Source of the DNA: Breviolum minutum Mf 1.05b.01 | Taxonomy: Eukaryota > Sar > Dinophyceae > Suessiales > Symbiodiniaceae | Assembly (NCBI GenBank): GCA_000507305.1 | Contig: DF239620.1 | Location: forward strand, 62,001 to 126,000 | Direction of reading: 5' to 3' | DNA: 64,000 nt | Shown: one piece after another, positions 11,023 through 22,136 of the stretch | How positions within the stretch are numbered: the first letter of the stretch is position 1 | How the letters are laid out: each line of letters opens with the position of its first letter | Translations under genes and position numbers: made by a program | The notes under the pieces: model-generated | Databases searched by the model: none | The model's input: the letters and a program-made list of their open reading frames with translations, nothing else | Told to the model about the DNA's origin: nothing

Positions 11023-13939
11023 GTGTTGAGAGATCTCTAGCCCTGGAAAGGTGGAAGGAATGTGTAGGGATTATGGATGTAGATGTATAGTTGCTATAGT
11101 TGAATAGGAATGTCACTGTATTATTAATGTAATCCGATTGTATTTTTTATATGATCCCACAAAAGCAGACAAGCAGATATGCACATGTGTGTATCATTGT
11201 TGTTTCATACATATTAATCCGAGGCTGTATGCAACATATTTACAATGTATCCATGTAAAGCTACATCAATATGTGAACATTACAAAAATCTTGTAACCCC
11301 GTTCATTCACTTCGCACTGTGACCTGCTTGATGCAGTGAGGTCAGGATTTCCATTGTTCTGCAGCCTGCTCTGTCAGTTGCCCAGATGTATGTGGCACCA
11401 AGGGAATTCGCAGAAAAAGATGTAAGGTGAAAGCTGGAAGAAATCCTGCATAATTGGTTTGAGGAAGCAGTTGTTTCTTCGCGCAACTTCATTGTCAATC
11501 AACTCAGAATGTGCTAGAAATCCTTTGATATCCTACTAGAAAAGTAGATTTTTTGGATTAATGGATCCTAGGACACCGGTGGACCATCCAAAACGCCCGC
11601 CTGAGGTGTTGATATTGGAGGAGAGTTCCTGTTGCCATTGGGGGGTTGGTGGGGTGTTGCCATGGTAGACGATCTCAGACACCAGAAGCAATCATGTGAT
11701 CTTGATCTTTTGTCGTCATCCAATCATACCACCATGAAATAGGGTAAGGGGTATGAAGCAAGGATGCGATTTACACACTTTTTGATGAACCAAGCTAGCT
11801 TTTCTTTGCAGTTTGCACATCAGAAAGCGTAGCAAAGGATATAACATATCAGCATATCCATCAAATTATATTTTCAACAAATCCGCGCGACAAAGATTCA
11901 TGCTGTCCAATACCTGTCCTCCCACACCTTGATTTCCTACCGTGACGGAATTCTGCCGCGAGGTTTCTCATAGTCACAGTTCTTACAAGCATCCTTCATA
12001 CCATCTTCTTGTGCAACGTTCTATTTGGACAACAAACCAGGTACGTTTACAGTAATGGCTATGTCTGAAACTTACCAGCACTGGAATGCCTGGAATGCTT
12101 AAATGACTAGGGCGTCTCAGGATCCGGTCTTCGAAAAGTTGCTGTTGAGTCGTTTGAAAGCTGATGATTTATCGCCGGGGAACTTGGAGGAGCCGTGCGG
12201 GTTTTGTGGCTTGCCTAAGCATTTTGAGGTGCATATTTTTTATTTGAACAAAGATCAACCCAAAAGGTGGATTTGACTCGTGTTTCGCAGAAGATTCCAG
12301 ATATTTGATTTGGGATGTAGCATGCCACGTTGATCCCGATTTTGAATGGTTGCTCAAGGAAATTTTCCCATTTGAAGATACGAGATATCAAACGAAGGCC
12401 CAAGAAGAGATCCAACGTAGTCAGCAGGGTTCCTAAGATGCCAGATTTTTTTCATATCTGCTTCAGGAACACCCTGGCCTAAAAAAGCACGAACAGACTC
12501 AAGCTTCTGAAGTGGCTCTCTTGGAAGTTGAAGCAATGTTTTGTTGTTCGCATGAATCTTTCCCTCTCTCTCTCTTTCTTTATAAAACATACATATATGA
12601 TATATATGTAATTATATACACATTGTCCGGTCTCACATCGTAGTTCTTACTACTTTGACTTGAGACGAATGTCTGAGATGATAGCTTCATCATATGATAG
12701 GTTCATTCTCGGAATTCTTAGTTAGGCATCTCCACACGTCTCCTGCGATGCTGAGATAGGAATGTTTTCGCCCAACGAGGCGCTGTGCTGCACTGATTTG
12801 TTTGGATTTGAAGACTCCTTGCACCATGATGGAGGCACGTTTTTTGGGTCCCTTCTCAGTGACCTGCCATAGTATGTACACAGTTTTTGTTTACTTTTAT
12901 GATTTTAACATGGCTAGGGGACACTCACATACGCGCACACCCTTTTCCGGTGGAGGTTACTAGAAGCCCAATAGTTGGTATCCTGAATGTCAATGATCCA
13001 ACCATTGCTCTTTTTTTCGCAACTTGTGCCGTTTGTAAATATATTTTTTTCGATTTAAGCCTTGGGGAATCGTGAAACCACTCCTCCTAGGGCAGAAGTT
13101 GGGCCACCAACAGATCTGAGTTTTTTTCCTTGACATATCATCATGTGTACCAAGAGATCTAAGTTGTTTTGACTGGGTCAATTATGTTTGTAATCACCGG
13201 ACACTGTACTGATGGACTGAAAACATACTGAAAAATGATGGACTGGAAAAATTGCACCCTCTAATCAGGGAGGGGGATTGTTAATCCATTAATCCTCTCC
13301 TGACGAACATATTTGACATGGATTCGTTGGCGATGTCATGAGGTCAATTCGAAAAACTGAAAGCAACAAACCCGTCAAATTAAATTTGGTCTTGCGCCCA
13401 GTTACATGTGTTGAAGCAACCAGGACCTGCGAACATGGCTCGAAATCCTGAAGCGAATTACTGGTGAACTGTCTCTTGACTCAAGGAGGTATCATACACG
13501 CCTGAATAAAAGAGAACTTTTTGAAAGGGGTATAAATCAGAAACTTAATTGCTTTCAAATATTTTATATGACTTCAGAATTGCGGATGGACCAATGATTC
13601 TTTATTTCTTCCTGCAATTTCACCTGGTGCTGAGGATGCAACAGCTCCCGCTTGAAGAGCAGGAATTTGCAGCAAGGGAGTTGTCAAGGGGGGTACGTGG
13701 ATGGCAATGGATTCTGAAAGTCGACAGCGGCTTTGGCATGAGCAAAACTTTCTATCCCATCAAATCTTCGAATTGGGAGTTTGAATTAGCAAGAAAGTGG
13801 CAAGTTGCCATCAACGGCTGAAGGTGACAAAATCTAAACTACCTCAGGAGCCGTTGGTTTCGTGAAACGCATGTTGCCCTCCCAGGATCGCCTCAGAGAG
13901 GAAGTGGAGGAAAAGGTCGCTTCTTATCAGGAGCGCTGA
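10944..13939 (+). CDS. Six-exon orphan gene (gene span, 5' end not found)
   Basis: Six segments join with matching phase at every intron: 10944-11022, 11337-11421, 12121-12228, 12467-12537, 13635-13692 and 13886-13939. The joined product begins in a basic helix (WLRQGIQNWKKRGQAMLRD), passes a beta-like stretch (RISIVLQPALSVAQMYV), a CGFCGLPKH motif that might bind metal, and ends in a charged, probably coiled C-terminus (LEEQEFAARELSRG then DRLREEVEEKVASYQER). It stops at TGA 13937-13939. No family is recognised. All six borders are GT-AG. At least one exon upstream is missing because the first starts in phase. A GC donor at 13934 instead of the stop cannot be excluded. Confidence 0.75.
11337..11421 (+). 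CDS. Orphan gene exon b
   Basis: Acceptor GATGCAG, donor GAT|GTAAGG (near consensus). One nucleotide plus 28 codons; reads EVRISIVLQPALSVAQMYV then APREFAEKD. The in-frame TGA just upstream of the acceptor marks the intron. Confidence 0.75.
12121..12228 (+). CDS. Orphan gene exon c
   Basis: Acceptor GTCTCAG, donor GAG|GTGCAT; 36 codons, phase 0 at both ends. Starts DPVFEKLLLSRLKADDLSPG and ends with CGFCGLPKHFE, a Cys-x-x-Cys with a nearby His. Confidence 0.75.
12467..12537 (+). CDS. Orphan gene exon d
   Basis: Acceptor TGCTTCAG, donor CAAT|GTTTTG. Reads EHPGLKKHEQTQASEVALLE then VEA, with AT left to make Met with the next exon. A minus-strand frame over the same bases is also open but lacks partners. 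Confidence 0.65.
13635..13692 (+). CDS. Orphan gene exon e
   Basis: Acceptor GTGCTGAG, donor GGG|GTACGT. One nucleotide plus 19 codons: MQQLPLEEQEFAARELSRG, a helical Glu/Gln-rich segment that continues the previous exon smoothly. Confidence 0.68.
13886..13939 (+). CDS. Orphan gene terminal exon f
   Basis: Acceptor CCTCCCAG in phase 0; DRLREEVEEKVASYQER then TGA. The same frame continues open for about 40 codons after the TGA (through WDIFCFAWGLPPAEILYQRR), so either the TGA is the true end or a GC donor lies just before it. Confidence 0.6.
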   Translation, partial: DRLREEVEEKVASYQER

Positions 13940-14286
13940 GTTCTGAAGGTTGGTTTGTTCTCTGCATGGGACATCTTTTGTTTCGCTTGGGGATTACCCC
14001 CTGCAGAAATCCTGTATCAGCGTCGTTTTGTGAATGGCTATTGCCTGGAGAAAGTACGATGCTGAAGTTGAACCTGTGCCATTGCGGACCTCCACACCCA
14101 ATGTGAAGTAGGGAAGTAAAACAAAGCGAAGCTCAAGGGTGTTTCTTCAATTTAAGAAAACTATACATGGGGAGATGCGATAGTTTCCTTTTATTGTGCT
14201 GCACATGGAACTGAGTAGACAATCATGTTTTTCAGTTCCTTTTCAGGCTTTCAAATCCAGGTGCCCGGCTTTGTTTTGCCTGTACA

Positions 14287-14317
14287 GTATACATACGCGG
14301 TGGCGCCGTATGTATAC
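14287..14317. repeat. Perfect 11-bp inverted repeat
   Basis: GTATACATACG and its reverse complement CGTATGTATAC are separated by 9 bp of CGGTGGCGC. A hairpin or cruciform is possible. It lies in non-coding DNA after the orphan gene. Confidence 0.8.
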
Positions 14318-14372
14318 ATTCACGCCGCTCCGCGGCAGGGTCCGCCCGCACCAAGCTTACAAGGTGTCATAT

Positions 14373-14388
14373 GTTCTTCTTCTTCTTC

Positions 14389-14429
<41 letters not shown>
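14373..14429 (+). repeat. TTC then TTG trinucleotide array
   Basis: (TTC)n followed by about 13 TTG units; yields spurious poly-Cys, poly-Val or poly-Leu frames. Confidence 0.95.
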
Positions 14430-14448
14430 CCAGGTCAAATATTTTAGA

Positions 14449-14760
14449 CCAAAAACATCAAAAACACTGTATTTAGCGACATTTTCATGCCTTTAGAAGA
14501 AAACACACTGGTTTTTACGTTGTTTTTGCAGCGTCAAGGGCGAAAATCGTCCAAAAACATCGCTATTTGCACTGTTTTTTAGCGAACGCGTAGAAAACAC
14601 TGTGTTTTGCGATGTTTTTTCAACAAGGGACTTTAAATGTACTGCAAATACCACGGTTTTCTTCGTTTTTTTACTTCCAGTTCTCAAAGCAAACCAGACA
14701 AAAACACTGGTATTTACAGTGTTTTGACAAGACAGCATGCAAAAAAGCACGATTTTAACA
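14449..14760. repeat. Degenerate AAAACACTG / CAGTGTTTT repeat region
   Basis: Words such as AAAACACTGT, AAAACACTGG, CAGTGTTTT and TGTTTTT recur about every 35-70 bp in both orientations, with GCGA-type connectors. It looks like an old, diverged tandem or nested inverted repeat. Its exact unit length cannot be fixed by eye. Confidence 0.55.
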
Positions 14761-15135
14761 ATTTTTCAGCTCATGCGCCTCCATTCAAAAAACGATCATT
14801 CTTTACCCTACTTTTGCCACCGCTCATCCGGACTCAAGAAGGCGTTAAATCGGGCCAAATTGCTAAACTGCACCTAAATTCCACATTTTGTTTGTCACAA
14901 TCTTTGCCGCAAAGTTGTAACACTAAAAACTGGGTAAGTTGTCTGCCAAAATGCTGTAAATTACGGTGTTTTATGAACGTACCATGCATTTTGCCTGCAA
15001 AAAAGGTGCCCCCCCCCAGCTAAAGCTGACTGTCTTAGTGCCCCCGGAAAGACACGCCCTTTTGCACCTACGGTGCGGGCGGATTTATGTATTATGTATA
15101 GAAATAACTACACAATGTCCCATTGGCGAACTCAG

Positions 15136-15241
15136 TGGATTGACTTACCCTTCAGGAGCCCAGCGCGGGAAGTCCAGAGGTGCGAGTCTGACAGAGCCTC
15201 GCGGTGCTGTAATTCAACTTGAACTGTTCCAGTTCACTTAG
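15136..15241 (+). CDS. Exon-like segment, unrecognised
   Basis: After an ACCCTTCAG acceptor (15156) two frames are open: one reads SPAREVQRCESDRASRCCN and stops, the other GAQRGKSRGASLTEPRGAV and stops at 15239-15241. Local G+C is high. The frame is undecided. Confidence 0.3.
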
Positions 15242-15510
15242 GTAGATCAGTAGATAGATCGATAGATAGGTGAAACATGGAACAATTATGATACAAAAAT
15301 AGGTTGATAGACAGACTGATAGATAGACAGGAAGATACGTTGGTTGATTTATAGATGGAAGATATTGCAGAGGTGGAATAGGTAGAACAGAGGGCCGAGA
15401 TAGAATACATAGAATGGAACCGAATGCAATGGAAAGGAACAGAACGCAACAGAGGAGAATTGAACAAAACAGAACAAAGAACAACAGAACAGGCGGAATA
15501 GAACAGAAAA
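15240..15510. repeat. Imperfect GATA/GATAG and AGAAC repeats
   Basis: GATAGATA-type units to about 15360, then GGAAC/AGAAC/GAAT pentamers to about 15510. The minus-strand Leu/Ser/Tyr-rich ORFs are array translations. Confidence 0.85.
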
Positions 15511-15718
15511 GTAGACATGCTCAGATTATTTAGATATCATTTTGGTTAATCCAAGGAGCCAGGGCTTGATGTGGGAGACTTCAAGTGAAGAGTGAAGACT
15601 CAGCTCTTCATACTGCATGGGAATTTCCAAACATGATGTCATTCCCAAACTATGTACTTCTCTTTCATTGCAAATAAAGAAGGGAAGTTTTCCATATTGA
15701 GATATCCGGTCTTTTCAG

Positions 15719-15820
15719 GACAATGCCACAGGTCTTTATATGTCTTGGGGCATTGTGTCTCCAACTTCTAATCGACCTTTTCATCGCATGGATGGCGCAC
15801 ATCAGGCGACTGCAACAAAG
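15719..15820 (+). CDS. Exon with a likely membrane helix
   Basis: Acceptor TCTTTTCAG, donor AAAG|GTGCAG. One nucleotide then TMPQVFICLGALCLQLLIDL continuing FIAWMAHIRRLQQ. A block of about 20 hydrophobic residues followed by His-Ile-Arg-Arg suggests a transmembrane helix with a positive inside flank. The overlapping 61-codon ORF starting at 15740 is in another frame and less convincing. No partner exon was identified. Confidence 0.45.
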
Positions 15821-17640
15821 GTGCAGTTGGCTGGATATTTGGTAAAATGGGAACCCTGGGAACCCTGCTGTGTGGAGACAACCTTAAGATTTTTCTACCT
15901 GCATCTCAGTGAAGAGCTAGCATAACTTTGAATCACGGGACCTCATGGTCATGGCCGCCCCTCACAAAGTACATGCGAGTAAATAGAAGCATCTTCAGTG
16001 AAAGGTGACGAATAAAAGATCAAAAATTCAACAGCAAAATAGCATGCATCACATCCTTTGGCCCTGGAGAACGTGATGCATGGTGGGAAACTACTGCTGT
16101 AACGGGTGTAACCACTTGTAGTTGGCTGCCTTCTGCCGGAGACGGAGTAGTGACCTGAGGTTTACTAGGTTATTGCAATCATCAAGATTTGGTTCAAGTA
16201 TAGATTCTATGAATATATAGACTATAGTTAGAAGCCGAATCCCTCTGCTCCAATTGTACATTCACAAAGAGCGATTCTCGTCATATCTCGTCATTAGAAT
16301 ATCCGCAAAGTACAGCGCGCAGCTCCCATGCATTGGTTTATCATGGCTCTTCTCTGAACCTCCCTGTTGGATTCGGACCATCTACTTTATGGGTATATTT
16401 GGTTGACGTATGATGACTTCAGGTTTTTTGTCACCCCAAATGGTCGTGAAAAAAACCAGACTGTTTTACAGCGGTGGTGGCCCAAATAAATTTTGAGACT
16501 GCAGGTTTCCTCAGAAGATTTTTCATGATGCAAATGCAATTGGGTGGGTTGACATCAGAGACTTGTAGACTTTTAAATCCAAACCTCCCAAGATTCACAG
16601 GCTTACTTTATTACCAAGCCCGAAAGTCTGTTTTTCTGGGGTGCTTGCACATCATTCTACATGCCAGGGAGATGCCACAGAGAAAGGTGCAACCATGCGT
16701 TCGGATTTCGGCCATCAATAGTACCAGCATTTGAAAAATGGAGAAGTTGCAGGGTCCAATGGTTCCCTCTCAAATGAGGACATGACGTGATGCGACCACC
16801 AGAAACCAAGAAGTAATGAAGATTTAAGTTTACGGGTAGGACGCTGGCCTCATTGCAGGGTTTTTATAGGCCTTACATAGGTCAGCAAGGCAGTTGACCA
16901 GTTGACCGGGTGACCAGATTGGTCCATACCTGATGCAATCCCTGAAAGGACTCACGGGGGTTGAGTCATATCCACCTCTGCGATTGTGGCAGGGGATGAG
17001 GTGGTGGTGACATACAATTTGGGTATTCCTTTAGTTATTGCCTGGAACCTAAGAACTCGCTGATGGAGTTGGTTTGTCAGGGATGCTCCTTCAGGTCATT
17101 TATTAAATTTATGTGTGATTTCTTTTGCAAAGGTTGACGCAAGGTTGACGTTTAAGTGCAAGTTTACTCAACTACTCAACTACTCTTGAACCAATCTTGG
17201 TCCTTTGGATGCGTTCACCCATGAAACTGTCTCAAGCTTCACAACTTGGGTTCTCCACACGTCATCAGCTTTGGATGTGTTAGTGGCAAGTCATGGCCCT
17301 CGGAAAATGGCAGGCAGTGGCCCACTATCAGACTATCAAACCATATTAAACCATATCAATTCCCTCATAAATCTGGGGAGTGCGTTTGTGGGGCCGGTTT
17401 TTAACTTGTGTTCCCACTCTTTTTCAAAGCATCCTGTACAGTACCATCCATTTTCTCTTTTGATGGCTGACAGACTCAAACTGCAACTGTAGAGAGATTT
17501 GTTTTTTCCCTGAATATCCCTGAATACTGTTCTTCCATTCAAGTAGAACATCCAGAATTCGACAGGGTTTGCGTCTGTACTTTAATATATTCTCACTCCA
17601 CTCCAAACGCAAGCAAACATATCCTCTGATTTGTGGATGG
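15821..17640. other. No firm gene; open frames of doubtful status
   Basis: Frames at 16474-16734 (86 codons) and 17205-17492 (95 codons) are open but AT-rich at the wobble position. A hydrophobic frame ending TIYFMG at 16392 with a GTATAT donor may be an exon. None is supported by phase. Confidence 0.35.
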
Positions 17641-17826
17641 CTCAAATTGGATGCTCAGGTGGTGACACGAGCAGATACCTCCAATGTATTGGAATCGACC
17701 AAGTCTGGGAGACCAAGACCACAACGTGACTTTTTTGTTTTACTTTTAGACGAAAAGGACGGATCGTCATTTTGGGTCAGTTTCCTGGAAATTGAAATTT
17801 GATTCCAAAACGCAGACAACATCTGA

Positions 17827-17970
17827 ATGGACATTCATCTCTGTTTGAGAATCAGTGACCAACAAAAGCTGACGGTGGATCTCTGTGCTTGGGCTCGAAG
17901 GCTGATCTTGGAGCAAAGGGGAGCAGGACAAGTGGGCTTCATCAACAAAATCATCGTCAAGATCACCCGC
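17827..17970 (+). CDS. Exon-like segment, unrecognised
   Basis: Reads MDIHLCLRISDQQKLTVDLC then AWARRLILEQRGAGQVG and FINKIIVKI. The composition is protein-like, but the minus strand is open over the same bases and the borders are not fixed. An upstream piece after GATGCTCAG (17659) reading VVTRADTSNVLESTKSGRP may belong to the same gene. Confidence 0.35.
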
Positions 17971-18222
17971 CCAACAACTTACCATCAAATTACCACTGTC
18001 ACAAGCACTTTAAGCTTTGGGGATTACAAAACATTTTGATTTGGATGCTTCTGTGGATGATGAAACTGTCACAAAGGTAGGCTGCCCAGTAATGAGTCGC
18101 GGGGCGCCCATTGTACCTCCAAGTTACTCTTACTAAGGTCAAGGCTCTTCCATCATTTATTTTTTTATGAGAAGCTCCTTCTTTTGCATCTGGAAATCTC
18201 AGACCCGGTGCAGGATGTATGA

Positions 18223-18470
18223 CTTTATGAAGTCAATCCGTTAATCCCAAAACAGAACAAACAATGCCACGGGGGTCTCCACGTTTTGGCACGTTTCCAC
18301 CCAATGGCTGCCTTGGCTGCGCTGCGTTCTCCAGCCATGCTTTGCCTTTGCGAAAGCGATGCTTTCGCGGCGCGAAAGGCGGTGGTTTCTTGGTGCCATT
18401 GGATATTTGGGGAAGTCGTGAGAAAAGGTGCCGGGAAAACAAAGGAAATGCCCATTGGGACAAAGAACAG
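18223..18470 (+). CDS. Exon-like G+C-rich segment, unrecognised
   Basis: A long open frame contains MLCLCESDAFAARKAVVSWC and IFGEVVRKGAGKTKEMPIG and meets a donor AACAG|GTATTT at 18471. G+C is clearly above the surroundings. The 5' border is unknown and another frame is also open across part of it. Confidence 0.4.
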
Positions 18471-18650
18471 GTATTTTTCCTTTGATCATGATGCTGATTT
18501 TTCTCGTGTGAAAGTTCAGTACACCTCTGGCTGTCTCAGATTGCTCAAGTTGGCGCAAATCCAGAAAAATCCATGTGGATGTTTTTATACTACCTGTCAT
18601 GCACTGTCCCCATTCGAAGCTCCTGATTTCTGAACTCGGGTCGTTTCAGA

Positions 18651-18779
18651 CCTCTTCAAACCCTGTCAGACCTGCATCTTACCTTTCCCTCCCTGATTGC
18701 CGAGGTGGTTTTGGCTTGGCGCATGCGTGCCGCGGAGATGGCTTTGCAAGCAGTCACCAACTTGGTGGAGGAGTGGGAA
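18651..18779 (+). CDS. Exon of an unrecognised gene
   Basis: The frame runs LIAEVVLAWRMRAAEMALQA then VTNLVEEWE, with about 72 percent G/C wobble in the core, ending GAA|GTATAC. This is strongly exon-like and helical. The acceptor is probably the TTTCAG at 18645-18650. The intron that follows is largely an inverted-repeat element (see 18792-18858). Confidence 0.65.
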
Positions 18780-18791
18780 GTATACGGGACT

Positions 18792-18858
18792 CCCCGGAAA
18801 ACTAACATGTCCCCTATTGAAATAGTCCCTGTTTGGGGGACATGTTAGTTTTCGGGGG
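18792..18858. mobile_element. MITE-like terminal-inverted-repeat element (family 1)
   Basis: A 5' arm CCCCGGAAAACTAACATG continuing TCCCC pairs with the 3' arm over 23 bp with one mismatch; the whole is 67 bp. The arms share GAAA-CTAACAT-CCCC with the element at 57429-57534. It starts 12 bp after the GT donor at 18780 and is followed by TGTAG, so an 84-bp GT-AG intron (18780-18863) would be almost entirely this element. Confidence 0.8.
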
Positions 18859-18863
18859 TGTAG

Positions 18864-18887
18864 ATTTTCTATGATCTCCCTTCTTGA
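18864..18887 (+). CDS. Possible short terminal exon after the element
   Basis: If GGGTGTAG at 18863 is the acceptor, phase 0 reads IFYDLPS then TGA. A different phase is open for about 49 codons (through GNPMPEGSFLQLLRGQ), so the border is undecided. Confidence 0.25.
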   Translation: MFYDLPS

Positions 18888-19289
18888 AATCAAATACGGT
18901 AATACCTTTTCCCAGCACAGGTCTGGACAGAGAAACTTATTTGGAAATCCTATGCCGGAGGGTTCATTTCTTCAGTTGTTGAGAGGGCAGGGTGCCGTGC
19001 CAAGCATAAGATGAGGGCAGACTTGAGGAGATTTGTTTGACTTTGAAGTTTGTCTCAGTTGGACCCTGTTGCATTGTTGTCCAAAGAAAAGTCACAAGAA
19101 CAAGTTGAGGAACATTGCAATTGGGTGTTTTGGATTGTTTTTGGCAAGCTTTGACTTCTCTGGGTAGTCTCAATTCAGGTGACTTGTTATTTAATGCTTT
19201 AGGAAGAGGAGAGCAAACAAAACATAGCATGAAAAATGGTGACACCCATGTTCACATGTTGGCACGGAAAATGGGGACATATCTTCCCG

Positions 19290-19408
19290 GAAATCAAATT
19301 CTGTTGGATGATGCCGCCAGGAGGGACTTTTGCCAACCGTTTCCTTGGTCTTGGATAGGACAGACCGATCACAGCAGTGGTGCTTTGGGTGCTTTTGACG
19401 GGTCAAAG
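19290..19408 (+). CDS. Exon-like segment, unrecognised
   Basis: Within a longer open frame (19115-19483) the stretch NQILLDDAARRDFCQPF to SGALGAFDGSK looks coding and meets a donor AAG|GTCAAAG. The 5' border is not located. Confidence 0.3.
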
Positions 19409-19960
19409 GTCAAAGGTGCAGATTTGGTGGGGATGAGTGCAACAACTTCACTAGATTCGACCCAAGGTGAAATGCATCCCTAAATTCCTGTATCAAAAAG
19501 GTTCACATTGTTTGAAATAGCTAGTGCACACGCCATGATTGTTTACTGCTGTAATGGTTTAATGTACATGCATAGCTACCAGTAGTTTTTTTAAACTTCC
19601 AGCCTGTTCTGTCATCTTTGGTCACAACCGTCATGTCACAACTGGCTGTGAACATAGCACCTGCTGAGGTTGGCAGGGAATGTTGCCCCCAAGATACCTC
19701 CGTTGTCAGTTGTCCCATGATTCGAATCCAATCATTGAGTTGATACATCAAGTCTACCACGAAACGAGCAGCGTCTTTTAGCTAATTCACTGTGCAACTA
19801 CCGAGCAAGCAAGTGGGAAAGACACATATAGATGCTTTAAGATGTTTCCAAATTTTTGTGCTCAACTCAACAAGCCCTATTATCCACGAAAAAAAAGAAC
19901 CTTGGATTTCCATTCATGCGTCATTTTGATCCCAAGTCGTGCTACCGGCAACCAGGACTT

Positions 19961-20010
19961 GTGCCTACGCCAAGCGCCGGCGCTGGTGCTTGGGGTTGGA
20001 CTCAGCCAAG
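19961..20010 (+). CDS. Exon-like segment, unrecognised
   Basis: After GCAACCAG the frame reads TCAYAKRRRWCLGLDSAK and meets AAG|GTGCAA. Other frames are open too; the call is based on composition and borders only. Confidence 0.3.
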
Positions 20011-20517
20011 GTGCAACTTTCAGTGAAGAACTTTGAGAGTTGAATGGTTGCACAAAGTTAATAGATGTACATATATCATATATACAGTCTACACATACAT
20101 ACTGTAAATATATACACATATATTATGGCATATGATCTACATGGTCTTGATATACCATGATATACCAACAAGATGCATGGATTTCATTACAAAACAAACG
20201 CATTGACAAAGGCGCAACTCAACTTGAGAAACCATGGTTTTCTTTCAAGATCAACTGGGCTTGGTGCAGAGAGTTGAATAAAATATTGGCAGTTTGAATA
20301 GGGTTTCAATCTGATGTCCTACATCGAAAGGGTCTACAGGAGACACTGGTGGCACCAAAGATTTCCAGCTCAAGCAGGTACCATCATCCCCATTATCCTA
20401 TTTGTTTCTGCCAGCTCTTTGAAGCCTTGTTCTCTTCTTTCGCTTGAGTTCTCATTTACAGCCAACTATGCAACCGACCTCTCGGTCATGTCACCTTATC
20501 ATACCCGACCACCACAG

Positions 20518-20587
20518 GAGGGCCTTGGTCTTCTCCTTCAGCGTGGATGGCTACATGAGGAGCGTCGGAGCACGAGCTTTGATTTAA
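20518..20587 (+). CDS. Exon-like segment, possibly terminal
   Basis: Acceptor ACCACAG; one nucleotide, then RALVFSFSVDGYMRSVGARA-LI and TAA at 20585-20587. Wobble G/C is about 73 percent against 46 percent for the competing frame of a 99-codon ORF. Not recognised. Confidence 0.45.
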
Positions 20588-20954
20588 TGGCAAGGTATTT
20601 CAATCTCAACTGACGTCATTGAAGGGATGATTCACGGGGCGGGTGAAATATGGTGACATCGTGTAGTTCATCCAGATGTAGTCATGTTCACAACTGCCCT
20701 TTTGAGCCTTCATTGCAAAAGTTCATTGGATAGCAGCACAGACTTTTGGTAAGAGCGTACCTCCAATCACCCAGAATGGTCCAAGAATCCTCATGAGTCA
20801 TGACAGATGTCATCCTCCTCGAAGATGTGTGAAAATTCAAACAATTGAGGTCCACACCATCAAATTTTTTGAGTAGATGATATGAAGGGATATCGGTACC
20901 TTCACCTTAGGAAATCATAACATGGGATCCACTTGGCTGTTGCATCCTGCGCAG

Positions 20955-21034
20955 GAGGCCTCTCTTTTTTACACCTTCCTTCGTTGCTCAGAAGCTGTTG
21001 TCTTTGGTGATGCTAAGGCAGATGACATGATGCA
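20955..21034 (+). CDS. Exon, unrecognised gene B
   Basis: Acceptor CTGCGCAG; reads EASLFYTFLRCSEAVVFGDA then KADDMM, ending CA|GTGAGAGG, a near-consensus donor. If the donor is not used, TGA follows at 21036. Protein-like with no competing frame. Confidence 0.5.
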
Positions 21035-21298
21035 GTGAGAGGGTCAAGTGGTTGGAACCTACTAAAATGTATTGATTGACATTGGACTCTCCCCAAATGG
21101 CGTGGTGATCTCTATTTTGTAGCTGCAAACATTTTCTATTTTGTTGGGAAGCACTCCGTGAAAGCAGCAGGTTGGCACTGAAAAAAAGGAATTGGAAGAC
21201 AACATATAAGCTGACTTTGTGAGCCGGCGCACCTTGGAGACAAGTTGTTAAGTTGAGGTTTCAATATCCCTCAAAGGCCTAAAGGTTCATGGCTTCAG

Positions 21299-21403
21299 GT
21301 TGCAGCCGTTTCGATTCGCCAGGTCTTGCCGGGCCTGGCTCCTTCAACACCTGCCCCAATCTTGCGTCCCTTACGAGTGGAGATCGAAACCTTAAAAGCG
21401 GAG
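21299..21403 (+). CDS. Exon, unrecognised gene B
   Basis: Acceptor GGCTTCAG, donor GAG|GTGTGC; 35 codons in phase 0. Reads VAAVSIRQVLPGLAPSTPAP then ILRPLRVEIETLKAE, a Pro/Ala linker leading into a strand-helix pattern. No family recognised. Confidence 0.6.
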
Positions 21404-21547
21404 GTGTGCATGATGGGTTTTACCATGATGTCACTACTGCCACAGACGTTTTGTAAATTTTTTGGGGGTGGATGACTGATGACCGTGGATGACCATAGGA
21501 GTTTCAGTTGGACAACAGTTGGTTGATGGATTACTGCTAGGCACAGG

Positions 21548-21590
21548 AACGTCATGGGGCGGCCCGACTTTTGGCCTTGGCGCTGTGAGG
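21548..21590 (+). CDS. Possible exon, unrecognised gene B
   Basis: After TAGGCACAG, phase 0 reads ERHGAARLLALAL before TGA, with possible GC donors inside. An alternative phase reads NVMGRPDFWPWRCE to a GT donor. Weak. Confidence 0.25.
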
Positions 21591-22136
21591 TGCGTTTTGT
21601 GTTTTGTGGAGTTGGGAGGAGGTGAAAGCACTGGCAGTTTTGGGTGATACCAAGTAGAGGTGTCATGAAGCGTACAATTTAATAGTCATTGCTTGCTCCA
21701 ACCATTTTGTACTTAACTATTCCAAGTCGTAAATCCAGGGATACCTTTTGCAATTCATACTTGTTTCGAGGGCAAATCTCACAACACTGGACACTGGACC
21801 CCTTGGTTCCTCATTTGTTTGTGGCACCAAGACGGGGTACTTGAGACACAGGACACCCGGGCACCCGCTGATTGAACATATGGCCCTTGAAATGGTTATT
21901 AAAATCTGAGAGGGAGTCACTCAGTTTCAGCCAAGAAAATCAAGATCTGACGAGCATCCGGAAGCTGGCGTATGGTATGATTGTTTGATAGAATCAGAGT
22001 ACCCGATTTGTGTTTCGCTGGCACTCTGCAAACCTTCGAGGCAGATCATGTTGTTTGAATATTAAGAATAGCTTTTATTTGACAGAATAATGAATGAAAT
22101 GCTTAGTTCAATGCATAATATACAATCAATCTCTCT

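Noticed and set aside
13937-13939. Selenocysteine or readthrough at TGA because the frame stays open beyond it
   Set aside because: No selenocysteine element is visible and three frames are open downstream; a simple stop or a GC donor is more likely.
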